Assembly: GCA_016713925.1 (NCBI GenBank)
Contig: JADJOH010000002.1
Location: 806,001-870,000, forward strand
Reading direction: 5' to 3'
DNA length: 64,000 nt
Source: Bacteroidota bacterium
GTDB lineage: Bacteria; Bacteroidota; Bacteroidia; AKYH767-A; OLB10
Shown: in pieces, positions 26,093 to 34,840 of the stretch
Layout: each line of letters starts with the position of its first letter
Numbering within the stretch: the stretch's first letter is position 1
Made by a program: the position numbers and the translations under genes
The notes under the pieces: model-generated
What the model was told of the DNA's origin: nothing
Database searches by the model: none
The model's input: the letters and a program-made list of their open reading frames with translations, nothing else

Positions 26093-27156
26093 AAGTACTT
26101 TACGCCATTCAGGGAACAGGCAATGGCCATATCAGCAGGGCGCTGGAGATACTTCCCTTACTAAAGAAGCGCGCTGAAGTGGATGTGCTGGTCAGTGCCT
26201 CACAATGGGAGTTGAATCTGCCCTTCGAAGTAAAATACCGTTACCATGGATTGGGATTTGTATTCGGTAAAAAAGGAGGAGTAGATATATTAAGGACTTA
26301 TCTTAAACTGGATACATTAAAACTCTTCAACGAAATAAAAAGATTACCTGTTGAAGACTATGATCTGGTGATTAGTGACTTTGAGCCTGTTTCTTCCTGG
26401 GCTTGTCAGTTAAAAAGAAAAACGTGTATCGGGTTGAGCAATCAAGCGGCTACATTGCATCCGCTGGCTCCGATGCCGGAAACAAAGGACAGGCTGGGCA
26501 AAATGGTCCTGGAACATTATGCACCCAGTACTGCCAGTTATGGATTCCACTTTAAGCGATATGATCAGGATATTTATACTCCCATCATACGAAATGCGGT
26601 GCGCCGGGCGGATATTAAAAACAAAGAACACTTTACAGTCTATTTACCCTCTTATGAAGACCAACGGGTGTTAAAAAACCTAATGAATTACAAAGAGCTA
26701 TCCTTTCAACTTTTTAGTAAGAAAGCCAAAAGTGCGTATCGCGTAAAAAACACATGGGTACTACCCCTTCACAATGACAGCTTCATAAAAAGTATGGCTG
26801 AATCAGAGGGAGTCATCACCAATGCCGGATTTGGGACAACTTCCGAAGCCTTATATCTTGGCAAACGTCTTTTGGTGATCCCTATGAAAACACAGTTTGA
26901 GCAACATTGCAATGCGTCAACACTGGAATCGATGGGTGTAACTGTCATGAAAAGTTTAAAGGAAAAACATATGGATAAACTGGAAGATTGGTTCAATAAA
27001 AGAACAATTGTACCTGTTGATTATCCGGATGAGACAGGAGAACTTCTTGATAAAATCATTCATCGTCATGCCGGACAACAACCTTCCAATGAAGATTTCG
27101 AATCCCAATTAAAATTTTTGAGAAAGTTGATTCGCACCAACGAAATCGCAGCATAA
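26089..27156 (+). CDS. Glycosyltransferase of the MJ1255 / Glyco_trans_1_3 type
   Basis: A 355-residue GT-B protein. The N-terminus KVLYAIQGTGNGHISRALEI is the GxGNGH loop of GT28/GT1-like enzymes; the C-terminal half has VITNAGFGTTSEALYLGKRLLVIPMKTQFEQHCNA, close to the donor-binding region of MurG-like transferases. The overall pattern fits the MJ1255/VC2487 family, annotated simply as glycosyltransferase. Substrates are not known. It is coupled by a four-base overlap to the metallophosphoesterase, suggesting that both act on the same lipid-linked or sugar compound. Confidence 0.87.
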   Translation: MKVLYAIQGTGNGHISRALEILPLLKKRAEVDVLVSASQWELNLPFEVKYRYHGLGFVFGKKGGVDILRTYLKLDTLKLFNEIKRLPVEDYDLVISDFEPVSSWACQLKRKTCIGLSNQAATLHPLAPMPETKDRLGKMVLEHYAPSTASYGFHFKRYDQDIYTPIIRNAVRRADIKNKEHFTVYLPSYEDQRVLKNLMNYKELSFQLFSKKAKSAYRVKNTWVLPLHNDSFIKSMAESEGVITNAGFGTTSEALYLGKRLLVIPMKTQFEQHCNASTLESMGVTVMKSLKEKHMDKLEDWFNKRTIVPVDYPDETGELLDKIIHRHAGQQPSNEDFESQLKFLRKLIRTNEIAA

Positions 27157-27175
27157 AATTCATCGATCCATCGTT

Positions 27176-28528
27176 TTGAAAGAAGACTTCTACTGGGGTG
27201 TTGCCACTTCAGCTCCTCAAAGTGAAGGAGCCGCATTTTTAGAGGGTAAAGGAGCTTCTATATGGGATACGTTCAGTGCCGGAAGAAATAAAATCGCTGG
27301 AAGGCATACACCACAAGTCAGCAACGATTTTTATCATCGCTATGCAGAAGACATCGGATTGATGAAAAGTTTACACATTCCGAATTTCCGATTCTCCATT
27401 GCCTGGCCCAGAGTTCTTCCGGAAGGAACGGGGGCTGTAAATCATAAAGGGCTGGATTTCTATGATCGTCTTACCGATCATTGTTTAGCAAATAACATCA
27501 CCCCATGGGCTACATTATACCACTGGGATCTGCCACAAGTGCTGGAAGATAAAGGAGGTTGGACAAACAGAGATATTGTGAAATGGTTCAGTGATTATAT
27601 TCATGTAATGCTTTCGAAGCTGGGAGATCGGATTCAACATTGGATGGTATTGAATGAACCCCTCGTATTTACGGGAGCGGGATACTTTCTAGGAGTACAT
27701 GCACCGGGTCGGAGAGGAATGGATAATTTTTTAGCGGCAACACACCATGCGGCTTTAGCACAAGCAACAGGAATTAAGATAATTAAACAATTTCATTCAG
27801 CACTTCAAGCCGGTACTACATTCTCCTGTTCGATGACAAGTCCGTATTCAGATGGTTTAAAAGATAAAGGGGCTGCTGAAAGAGCAGATGCCTTGCTCAA
27901 CCGTCTGTTCATTGAACCTTTGTTGGGATATGGATATCCTGTAAAGGAACTTCCCTTTCTAAACAGGATTGAAAAGTATTTTAAAAAAGATGATGATGCA
28001 TTACTCGTTGCTTCTCCCGACTTCATTGGAATTCAAAACTACACCAGAGAGGTTATCAAACATTCATGGATGACACCTTATCTGAAAGCGAAACCCATTG
28101 ATCCGCGATCGAGACGGGTGAACCATACTATGATGAACTGGGAAATTTATCCGGAAGGCATATACCATATTCTGAAACAGTTTAATCAATATAAGGAGGT
28201 AAATGCTATTATTGTCACAGAGAACGGTGCAGCCTTTCCCGACAAGGTGATCAATGGAGAAGTAGATGATGTGCCCCGGATCACGTACTTGAAATCTTAC
28301 ATTGAACAAGTACTTAAAGCCAAAAATGAAGGGGTGAAAGTGAAAGGGTATTTCCTATGGTCCTTTACCGATAATTTTGAGTGGGCGGAAGGATATTTTC
28401 CCAGATTTGGCATTGTTTATATCGACTATGAAAAGCAGCAACGTATTGTAAAGAAATCGGGAAAATGGTTCAGTCAAATGATACAGCAAATGAATCTATC
28501 GGCAAAAGCTTTTGAAGAAAAGTACTGA
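27176..28528 (+). CDS. Family 1 glycoside hydrolase (beta-glucosidase-like)
   Basis: A 450-residue cytoplasmic GH1 enzyme without a signal peptide. The acid/base is Glu161 in LNEP and the nucleophile Glu349 in VTENGAAF; the N-terminal FYWGVATSAPQSEGA, WDTFS and FRFSIAWPRVLPEG, and the C-terminal WSFTDNFEWAEGY are diagnostic. GH1 enzymes hydrolyse beta-linked glucose, galactose or phospho-sugars; there is no feature here pointing to 6-phospho-sugars. The start is a TTG at 27176, as no ATG lies between it and an in-frame stop. The gene is 19 bases after the glycosyltransferase and probably co-transcribed. Confidence 0.93.
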   Translation: MKEDFYWGVATSAPQSEGAAFLEGKGASIWDTFSAGRNKIAGRHTPQVSNDFYHRYAEDIGLMKSLHIPNFRFSIAWPRVLPEGTGAVNHKGLDFYDRLTDHCLANNITPWATLYHWDLPQVLEDKGGWTNRDIVKWFSDYIHVMLSKLGDRIQHWMVLNEPLVFTGAGYFLGVHAPGRRGMDNFLAATHHAALAQATGIKIIKQFHSALQAGTTFSCSMTSPYSDGLKDKGAAERADALLNRLFIEPLLGYGYPVKELPFLNRIEKYFKKDDDALLVASPDFIGIQNYTREVIKHSWMTPYLKAKPIDPRSRRVNHTMMNWEIYPEGIYHILKQFNQYKEVNAIIVTENGAAFPDKVINGEVDDVPRITYLKSYIEQVLKAKNEGVKVKGYFLWSFTDNFEWAEGYFPRFGIVYIDYEKQQRIVKKSGKWFSQMIQQMNLSAKAFEEKY

Positions 28529-28532
28529 TTAT

Positions 28533-29636
28533 TTATTCCATACTACTCACATTATATTTGATATCCATTACTGTAAATTCACCGTAACAAAAATCTCCAT
28601 CTTGTAATTTCCATACCGCGTCACCCCTTTCCATTTGCAAAAAACGTTTCGCCTTATCGTAAGCTCTGACAGGTGTTTCCCACTGTACTTTTTTCATCTC
28701 TTTTCCTGAAAAATAATACCTGTCGTTGGAAATAAAATTGATCAATTTAAAATCCTCTGAAAATATAAGCCTGGCTGAAATGCTTTTCTTCTCATGGGTA
28801 AATGCTGCTTCGACTTCATTGTTCGAAACACTTTTCCATTGAATTCGTTTATCGACTAAAGCAGCAGGAGCCATCAGACATACATCATTAAAAAAAGTCA
28901 CTGTTTCTGAAATATCCATTAATTCACCATCCTGATATTGCACCTGCAACAATGACAGCAAACGAATATCCATCATGGCTTTCCCCTTACTATAGGCATG
29001 GTATCCGGCTACCGGGAGTCCGTACATCTTTGCCTCCATAAAAAAGTAACGGGCAGGATGCTCTGTAAAACTATACTGAACGGTTGTAAATTCCATCCAC
29101 TCCGACGTTGCTGAAGCCCTGATTCTCCCTTTAAACTCCACTCTAAAATTACGAATCTCCTCCTGTTCTAAAAAACCGGATTGGATCATATATTGTTGAA
29201 CGGGATATGGTAAATGCTGAAGATCATGGATAGAATTTTTCTTTACAACTTCATTCGCGCCGGCAGCAAGTTCTCTCTTTACATCTTCATTAAACCCGGA
29301 CTTGAAACTCGCGGCACTATACTGAAGCACCAACATGACCAACACCAATACATTCAGGATCGTTCCGAATTTAGCCTCATTCCAATTTATAACAATCAAT
29401 AGTTGTGATAAAATAAGAGCAATCACTCCGATAATCAGCCAGGATTTGTTGTCGATGAAATACATTACAGCGGCTGCTATAAACAAAAGCGCAGTTAACA
29501 TCCAAACAACTCCCTCAAATTTTCCAATATTACGGTGAAGGGTGGTAATAGGAAACCAATCGAAGGCTTTTACAAAGCCCATTCCATGAATCAAACCATG
29601 AACAACCAGTAAAAAGACAAACAAAATTTTCAACAT
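28533..29636 (-). CDS. DUF6544-family membrane protein
   Basis: A 367-residue protein. Residues 1-115 hold four membrane segments; the rest is soluble, with TTVQYSFTEHPARYFFMEAKMYGLPVAGYHAY, LLSLLQV and NDVCLMAPAALVDKRIQW, which match DUF6544, a family of unknown function. I start at ATG 29636; the listed TTG at 29651 would need translation from almost the first base of the transcript, given the promoter at 29668-29698. It converges on the GH1 gene with a four-base gap. No function can be assigned. Confidence 0.8.
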   Translation of the reverse strand: MLKILFVFLLVVHGLIHGMGFVKAFDWFPITTLHRNIGKFEGVVWMLTALLFIAAAVMYFIDNKSWLIIGVIALILSQLLIVINWNEAKFGTILNVLVLVMLVLQYSAASFKSGFNEDVKRELAAGANEVVKKNSIHDLQHLPYPVQQYMIQSGFLEQEEIRNFRVEFKGRIRASATSEWMEFTTVQYSFTEHPARYFFMEAKMYGLPVAGYHAYSKGKAMMDIRLLSLLQVQYQDGELMDISETVTFFNDVCLMAPAALVDKRIQWKSVSNNEVEAAFTHEKKSISARLIFSEDFKLINFISNDRYYFSGKEMKKVQWETPVRAYDKAKRFLQMERGDAVWKLQDGDFCYGEFTVMDIKYNVSSME

Positions 29637-29667
29637 GACTTTCCTTGACAATTAGACAAGAGTTATG

Positions 29668-29698
29668 CAAAGTTATGGATCCCGTTTAGCTAATCAAT
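29668..29698 (-). promoter_or_regulatory. Promoter of the DUF6544 gene
   Basis: On the minus strand, -7 TAACTTTG (29668-29675, full match to TAnnTTTG) with -33 ATTG (29695-29698, one mismatch to TTTG) at a 19-base spacing, the best-formed Bacteroidota promoter in the window. Transcription should start near 29661. Confidence 0.6.
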
Positions 29699-29904
29699 GA
29701 TAAAAATCATTACATTTTTTGACATCAAGCTTTCAATAATGGTACTTTAGGCTTTTGAGTCATTCGAACACAAGGGACGTAAACCTCCTAATTCTTCAAG
29801 AAAATAAAAACTCCTGCGGCAACTATCGCCGGTCATCGTCCATCGTTATGAAAGCATTAATTATAAGCTTTCTGTTTATAGAAATCTATAATAAATTACT
29901 AGCT

Positions 29905-30654
29905 CTACTTCGCAACAAACACCTTCTTTACGCTGACACCTTCTTCGTTATAAATGCGTAACAGATAGAAACCGATAGGAAGAAACTCAATGTTTACCTG
30001 ATTTTTGATTCCTGCATTTAAAGATTGTTTTAGCAACACCTCCTTACCCTGTACATCCAGCACTTCAAGAACCGCATCCTTATTCATTTCTACAAAAAGG
30101 AAATCGGTTGCAGGATTCGGGAAGATGGACAAATTCCAGTTGGATGCTAAATCACTTAATCCAACTGTGGATGGTGGAATAATGGCTTCACTACAAGGAT
30201 CCCCATTCAAATACCCTTTCAATGAAAACATATTTGCTGCATCCAAAGATTGGCCGGAGGCTAAATTAAAATGAATAAATGCCAATACCGTTTGATTAGC
30301 AATACTCACCAGAGAACTGGAGGTAAAACGTACCACGGAATCATTAGGATTCAAATAGGAAACGGCGAGCAATGTAGATCCAGCCGGGGATAAAGTAATC
30401 GTATCATACACCATATCCAGGTTATTAAACTTAAAGGAAAAGTCAACCGCATAGATAGGGTCATCTGAATTGATATATACCGGAATAGTAACCTGTGATC
30501 CGGAATATGTGGCGTTAAACATATCAAAAATGACTGAATCACCGGCATCGATGGTGACTACATCAGGAGTGGGGAATATGTTGCTTTGTTTCGCTTGACA
30601 ATGAATCATTGCAGCAAAAAACAAGAATAGATTTGATAGTATAATTTTAGACAT
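29905..30654 (-). CDS. Cohesin-like domain protein with T9SS sorting domain
   Basis: A 249-residue secreted protein: signal peptide (cleavage after CQA), a cohesin-like beta-sandwich at about 40-160 (VIFDMFNATYSGSQVTIPVYI, YAVDFSFKFNN, VVRFTSSSLVSIANQTVLAFIHF), and a type IX sorting domain from about 175 (LSIFPNPATDFLFVEM, ending GFYLLRIYNEEGVSVKKVFVAK). The cohesin-like part is closely similar to residues 860-985 of the large protein at 31578-34808, so one was copied from the other or both share a parent. Role is probably structural or in binding at the cell surface. Confidence 0.8.
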   Translation of the reverse strand: MSKIILSNLFLFFAAMIHCQAKQSNIFPTPDVVTIDAGDSVIFDMFNATYSGSQVTIPVYINSDDPIYAVDFSFKFNNLDMVYDTITLSPAGSTLLAVSYLNPNDSVVRFTSSSLVSIANQTVLAFIHFNLASGQSLDAANMFSLKGYLNGDPCSEAIIPPSTVGLSDLASNWNLSIFPNPATDFLFVEMNKDAVLEVLDVQGKEVLLKQSLNAGIKNQVNIEFLPIGFYLLRIYNEEGVSVKKVFVAK

Positions 30655-30676
30655 GACTGGGGAGGGGATTAGTTAG

Positions 30677-30684
30677 CAAATATA
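30677..30684 (-). promoter_or_regulatory. Promoter -7 element for the cohesin-like protein gene
   Basis: TATATTTG on the minus strand, a full match to TAnnTTTG, 22 bases upstream of the ATG at 30654. No convincing -33 element. Confidence 0.45.
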
Positions 30685-30785
30685 TAGCTTCAGTCTGGCA
30701 ATAATATTATGCTGAAATTACTTCTAAATGAGAAAATTGTTAAGGAAAAGTCACTAACCGGTGAAAATTAAATTTTCTGCAAAAA

Positions 30786-31397
30786 TCAATTATTACAAGT
30801 CTTAAAAATGTCAGATACCCATCGCAAATAATCCCTGGTATCTATTAATCCATCTGCAATAAAGTCTTCTGCACATGCAGGGCAAGGGCTATTAAATACT
30901 CCGAGGAAGATGATGTAATCCAAAACATCCACATTACCGTCATTATTCAAATCGGTAATGAGGCTACTGACGGTTATTGTAACCGGCACAGCGATCGATG
31001 TACATTTTCCACCTTTACCTTTTCCTTTATAGTTTGTGATTTTCAAGCCATAGACTCCGGTAGCTGAAACCTGAATAGAAGAAGTTGTGGCTCCTGTTGT
31101 CCATAAATAAGTGGATCCGGTAGTTCCTCCGCCCGCGCTGAGGGTAATGGTATCTCCGGGGCAAATAAAAAGTGAACCTTCCGTAATAATATATGCAGTA
31201 TTTGCAAAACCATTGTTTGAGGGATTTCCCAATGAATCCCCGCTCATACGAAAACCGGGTGGAGCAGCTTCCTGAAAGTAATGGTGTGCACTAACCATTT
31301 CATCGTTTCCGGCAAAAGACTTTTCATGAATAGCCCATCCATCCAATGCAGACAGTAAGCAAATGACAGAAAGAGAAAACAGGCACTTCATCATCAT
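30786..31397 (-). CDS. Secreted protein with Ig-like domain and dockerin-like C-terminus
   Basis: A 203-residue protein from the first of three adjacent ATG codons (31397, 31394, 31391); the frame extends further but the added residues precede the signal peptide (KCLFSLSVICLLSALDGWA). The middle part, with LFICPGDTITLSAGGGTTGSTYLWTTG, is a PKD/Ig-like gliding-motility-type domain (SprB-like repeat region). The end carries two EF-hand-like loops, DLNNDGNVDVLDYIIFLG and FIADGLIDTRDYLRWV, as in dockerin-type modules, and no T9SS domain. A -7 element (TACATTTG) lies at 31431-31438. Function is not known; the end closely resembles that of the protein at 34841-36445. Confidence 0.7.
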   Translation of the reverse strand: MMMKCLFSLSVICLLSALDGWAIHEKSFAGNDEMVSAHHYFQEAAPPGFRMSGDSLGNPSNNGFANTAYIITEGSLFICPGDTITLSAGGGTTGSTYLWTTGATTSSIQVSATGVYGLKITNYKGKGKGGKCTSIAVPVTITVSSLITDLNNDGNVDVLDYIIFLGVFNSPCPACAEDFIADGLIDTRDYLRWVSDIFKTCNN

Positions 31398-31430
31398 TGT
31401 AAAATATTCAACTGCGGCAATTGTGTGAAA

Positions 31431-31438
31431 CAAATGTA
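31431..31438 (-). promoter_or_regulatory. Promoter -7 element for the dockerin-like protein gene
   Basis: TACATTTG on the minus strand, a full consensus match, 33 bases upstream of the first ATG at 31397, which supports excluding the longer frame beginning at 31451. Confidence 0.45.
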
Positions 31439-31526
31439 AGGCACTGCACAAATAGTCATGTTAAACTAATATTAACAATACGGAAAACTGGAAAAAAATA
31501 AAAACAATAAAGTAATAGCAAATAAA

Positions 31527-31556
31527 AAAGGGCTCCGAATAATCCCGGAGCCCTTT
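31527..31556 (-). terminator. Rho-independent terminator of the large Ig-like/cohesin-like gene
   Basis: A perfect 11-base-pair stem (31527-31537 with 31546-31556; core GGGCTCCG/CGGAGCCC) and eight-base loop, followed on the minus strand by a run of T residues. It lies 22 bases downstream of the stop at 31578. Confidence 0.85.
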
Positions 31557-31577
31557 CAAAATAATACTAATCAACTA

Positions 31578-34500
31578 TTAATGCTTTACTACCACTTTGC
31601 TTGTTGAAACAAACTCACCATTCCAAACGTTCAGCATATAAACACCGTCAGACACACCTGCCACATTGAGTTCCTGCTTTTGATCAGCAAGTACATTGTT
31701 AACAGTCATGATCACACGGCCACTTAAATCAGAAAGTTCGATTTGAGCATTCTCAGATACAAACACATTCAACATATTGTTTACCGGATTAGGATAAACA
31801 CTTACGTTCACATCAGTTGCAGCGATACGCTCCGTTCTTACTTCAACTTCAGCGCTTTCACCGTTGATATAACCTGAAAGTGAATTCAAGTCAGCAGGGT
31901 TGAAATCAGTGCTATTGATAGCAAAACGTACATTTAAAACAGTTACATTCTTTTCAATGCTTTCCAAGCTATTCGAAGTGAAACGAACAGTTTGGTCAGC
32001 AGTATTGAAATGAGAAAGAACCATCATCTTACCGGTAAGGTCTGTCACGTTATCGAAAGTTAAATTTCCGGAATTGAATTGGAAAGAGAAATCGATCGCA
32101 TTAACAGTATTGAATGATTTAACAGCAACAGGAATTGTAACGAAACCATCTGCAACTACTGCTTTAGTAGCATCGAAGATTACTTTCTCAGAGCTTCCCA
32201 CTTTAAATGGACTTGGAGCACCATTGTTAGAAGAGTAATTTCCGTTAGCATCACCTAACAATACACCGATATAAGATTCAGTTCCGATTACAGGACAATC
32301 ACCATTAATAAAACTAACAGGGATTGGGCTACAGAAATCAACTTGTGGAACTTTATTCTTGCTATAACCAATTCCATCATTAGAAGGATAGTTGGTTGAG
32401 ATGTAATAAGAAGGACTGGCACTTACAGTATTTACATCTACAAACAACCAGTCTCTTGAAGGTTGACCATTTGATACACCCTGAGCATTGTAGTTCCAAT
32501 CCTGTTGGAATTCAGGAATGAATAATACAGCGCGTTGGTTAATCTGTGACAAGTCACCTGCAGAAACAACACCATCTGTATTCACATCCATAGCGATCAT
32601 CTGATAAACAGAAGGAACGAAACTTGCATCATTGATCAATACACGACGTGTAAGGAAGGCGTCAAATCCATTCACTACAGGTTGCATATCCGTTGCAGGA
32701 GCGATGTCCTTGATGATTTCAATCTTAGCACCATTGTTCACATTGTAAGTAAACACACCATTTACATCAGGCTGAACAGCAGCAACCGAACGGTTGTTAC
32801 AGCTGGTATTGTTTCCATAAATATTAGTGATCAGATAATCAGCAGGTACAGCAGCGTTGTAACGGATAGGACTGAAATCTTCCCAGAATTTTAAATTGCT
32901 GGTGAAGAGACTGTCTTTATACGTTGCATAGCTTCCAGCATCAGTAGCTTTTAATTGAACTCCGGTAATGCGGCTTTCCATTAAAGTATCTGCTACGAAT
33001 AAAGCTGTATCCGTGTTACCAAGACCTGTCTTAGCAAATTCAACACAAATGATATCTCCTGATCCGGCGAAACGAGCTGATGAAGGAGCGCTACCGTTGA
33101 AATAAACTGCGATACGCAATTTACCATTTGTAGCATCATTAGAGTAAGCAGTGCTCACCATGTTGTAGTTGAAAGAAGGAAGCAGTAAATCATTGCTACG
33201 TACAATTGCACCTGTAGGAGCAACTTTAGTTACATCATAATCGAGAACGATATCATAACCGATGATATCTGCAACGGTATCCACAGCAGTGATTGGAAGA
33301 CAGAAAGTGCTGTTCACGCATTTTTCTGTCAAATTCCCGATTGTATAAGGAAGCGCAGCAGGGTTCTGAACAGTGATAGAAACTGTAGCAGAAGTAGTGG
33401 ATGCACCGAAGTTATCCGTAGCTACGGCAGTCAACAAACGTGTTCCGAAAGGAGCGCCACTTGTCCAGGAAACAGAGTAAGGCGATGTATTATCTACACC
33501 TACAGAAACTCCGTTTACAAAGAATTCCACCTGAGCCACAGCACCACCCGGATCAGATGCATTCGCATCAATCTGAACAGCAGCTCCACCAATTACCAAT
33601 GTTCCATTAGCAGGAGCAGTGATATTTACTAAAGGTGCGGTGTTTGTACCAACAGTAATAGTAACGATAGAAGAAGTAGTAGTAGCACCACCATTATCAG
33701 TAGCTACAGCAGTGATGTTCTTCGTTCCTGAAGTAGCCACATAGGTCGCTGCATAAGGATCCGTATTGTCTACACCAACAGAAACTCCGTTTACGAAGAA
33801 CTCTACCTGAGAAACAGTACCGGGAGCAACATCAGAAGCGTTTGCAGTGATATTCACCACATCGCCAACGAAGAAGCTGGCACCGTTTGCAGGAGCTGTA
33901 ATGTTAACACTTGGAGCAGCATTCGGCTGATTCAATGTACCGGCAAGAGCAGTCATTAAAATCTCAGCGCCAACCGGGTTTGCATTCACATAGTTCTGTA
34001 CAGCGAAAGTGGTATTGTTACGAATCTGGATATTTAATTCATAATGAAATACACCATCTGAAGTAAACTGTCCGATCAATACACGGTTAGTACCTGTAGG
34101 GAAAGCACCTACTTGCTCACCCAATACTCCCCAGGAAGTATTTGTACTGTTGTAGCTATTACCCACTGTTGAACCATCGGTAAAAATATTTACCGGAGCA
34201 GCAGCAGCATCACCTAATAAAGTTAAGGCAAGTAATGCCGGAGATCCACCAACGTTATAGTGACCGTCTGCTGTAGTAAGAGCAGGAGCAGCACTTGGGT
34301 CGTTGTTGGCCAATACTGTACCGGGAGTAATCACCTGGTTAGCACCACCACCTGCAGGAACTGCAGCAGAATTATCTTCGGCTTTCAATACACCGAAACG
34401 CGCAGGAGCTACAGCACCGCAAGAAAGATAAGAGTCTAGAAGAGTAGTTCCGTCGCCCAGGATACTGTTACTATTGCTGGAGAAGTTTCCACCGGTAGTA

Positions 34501-34808
34501 TTCGCATTCGGATGATTAAAGAATGATGTGGAAGAAGTCAGCACCAATGGATGACTTGGTACACCATACACTGACTGAACTCCCCAACCCGGGAGCAGAT
34601 CAGCGTACACACGCCAGGTCACAGAACCCGAAGGTAGTGTACCTGTTGTATAACCTGCACCTGATAACGCAGTGTTGGCGTTAGCAGCATCTGCAGCATT
34701 TGATACGTAGTACTTCTCTATGATAATGTTCTCCAGACCGTTCTGGGCATGCAAAGAGGTTCCTGTCAGCAGAAGGATTACTCCTGCCAATAGTTTATTT
34801 AGTTTCAT
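31578..34808 (-). CDS. Large T9SS cell-surface protein: paralogous N-module, two Ig-like domains, cohesin-like and dockerin-like parts
   Basis: A 1076-residue protein. After the signal peptide (cleavage after LHAQ), residues 22-290 are the module shared with four other proteins of this region (NGLENIIIEKYYVS, GSVTWRVYADLLPGW, VYGVPSHPL, NANPVGAEIL). Two Ig-like repeats follow (VNITAPANGASFFVGD and VNITAPANGTLVIGG, each with QVEFFVNGVSVGVDNT). Next comes a cohesin-like segment (IGYDIVLDYDVTKV), a dockerin-like loop (DVNTDGVVSAGDLSQI), a second cohesin-like segment (VNAIDFSFQFNSG) and a T9SS sorting domain (VSVYPNPVNNMLNVFV, ending STSKVVVKH). It should be exported and anchored on the surface. 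Its role may be adhesion or matrix; unproven. Confidence 0.82.
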   Translation of the reverse strand: MKLNKLLAGVILLLTGTSLHAQNGLENIIIEKYYVSNAADAANANTALSGAGYTTGTLPSGSVTWRVYADLLPGWGVQSVYGVPSHPLVLTSSTSFFNHPNANTTGGNFSSNSNSILGDGTTLLDSYLSCGAVAPARFGVLKAEDNSAAVPAGGGANQVITPGTVLANNDPSAAPALTTADGHYNVGGSPALLALTLLGDAAAAPVNIFTDGSTVGNSYNSTNTSWGVLGEQVGAFPTGTNRVLIGQFTSDGVFHYELNIQIRNNTTFAVQNYVNANPVGAEILMTALAGTLNQPNAAPSVNITAPANGASFFVGDVVNITANASDVAPGTVSQVEFFVNGVSVGVDNTDPYAATYVATSGTKNITAVATDNGGATTTSSIVTITVGTNTAPLVNITAPANGTLVIGGAAVQIDANASDPGGAVAQVEFFVNGVSVGVDNTSPYSVSWTSGAPFGTRLLTAVATDNFGASTTSATVSITVQNPAALPYTIGNLTEKCVNSTFCLPITAVDTVADIIGYDIVLDYDVTKVAPTGAIVRSNDLLLPSFNYNMVSTAYSNDATNGKLRIAVYFNGSAPSSARFAGSGDIICVEFAKTGLGNTDTALFVADTLMESRITGVQLKATDAGSYATYKDSLFTSNLKFWEDFSPIRYNAAVPADYLITNIYGNNTSCNNRSVAAVQPDVNGVFTYNVNNGAKIEIIKDIAPATDMQPVVNGFDAFLTRRVLINDASFVPSVYQMIAMDVNTDGVVSAGDLSQINQRAVLFIPEFQQDWNYNAQGVSNGQPSRDWLFVDVNTVSASPSYYISTNYPSNDGIGYSKNKVPQVDFCSPIPVSFINGDCPVIGTESYIGVLLGDANGNYSSNNGAPSPFKVGSSEKVIFDATKAVVADGFVTIPVAVKSFNTVNAIDFSFQFNSGNLTFDNVTDLTGKMMVLSHFNTADQTVRFTSNSLESIEKNVTVLNVRFAINSTDFNPADLNSLSGYINGESAEVEVRTERIAATDVNVSVYPNPVNNMLNVFVSENAQIELSDLSGRVIMTVNNVLADQKQELNVAGVSDGVYMLNVWNGEFVSTSKVVVKH

Positions 34809-34840
34809 AAGATTTTAGCTTTGAGCTATTTTAATTTTTT

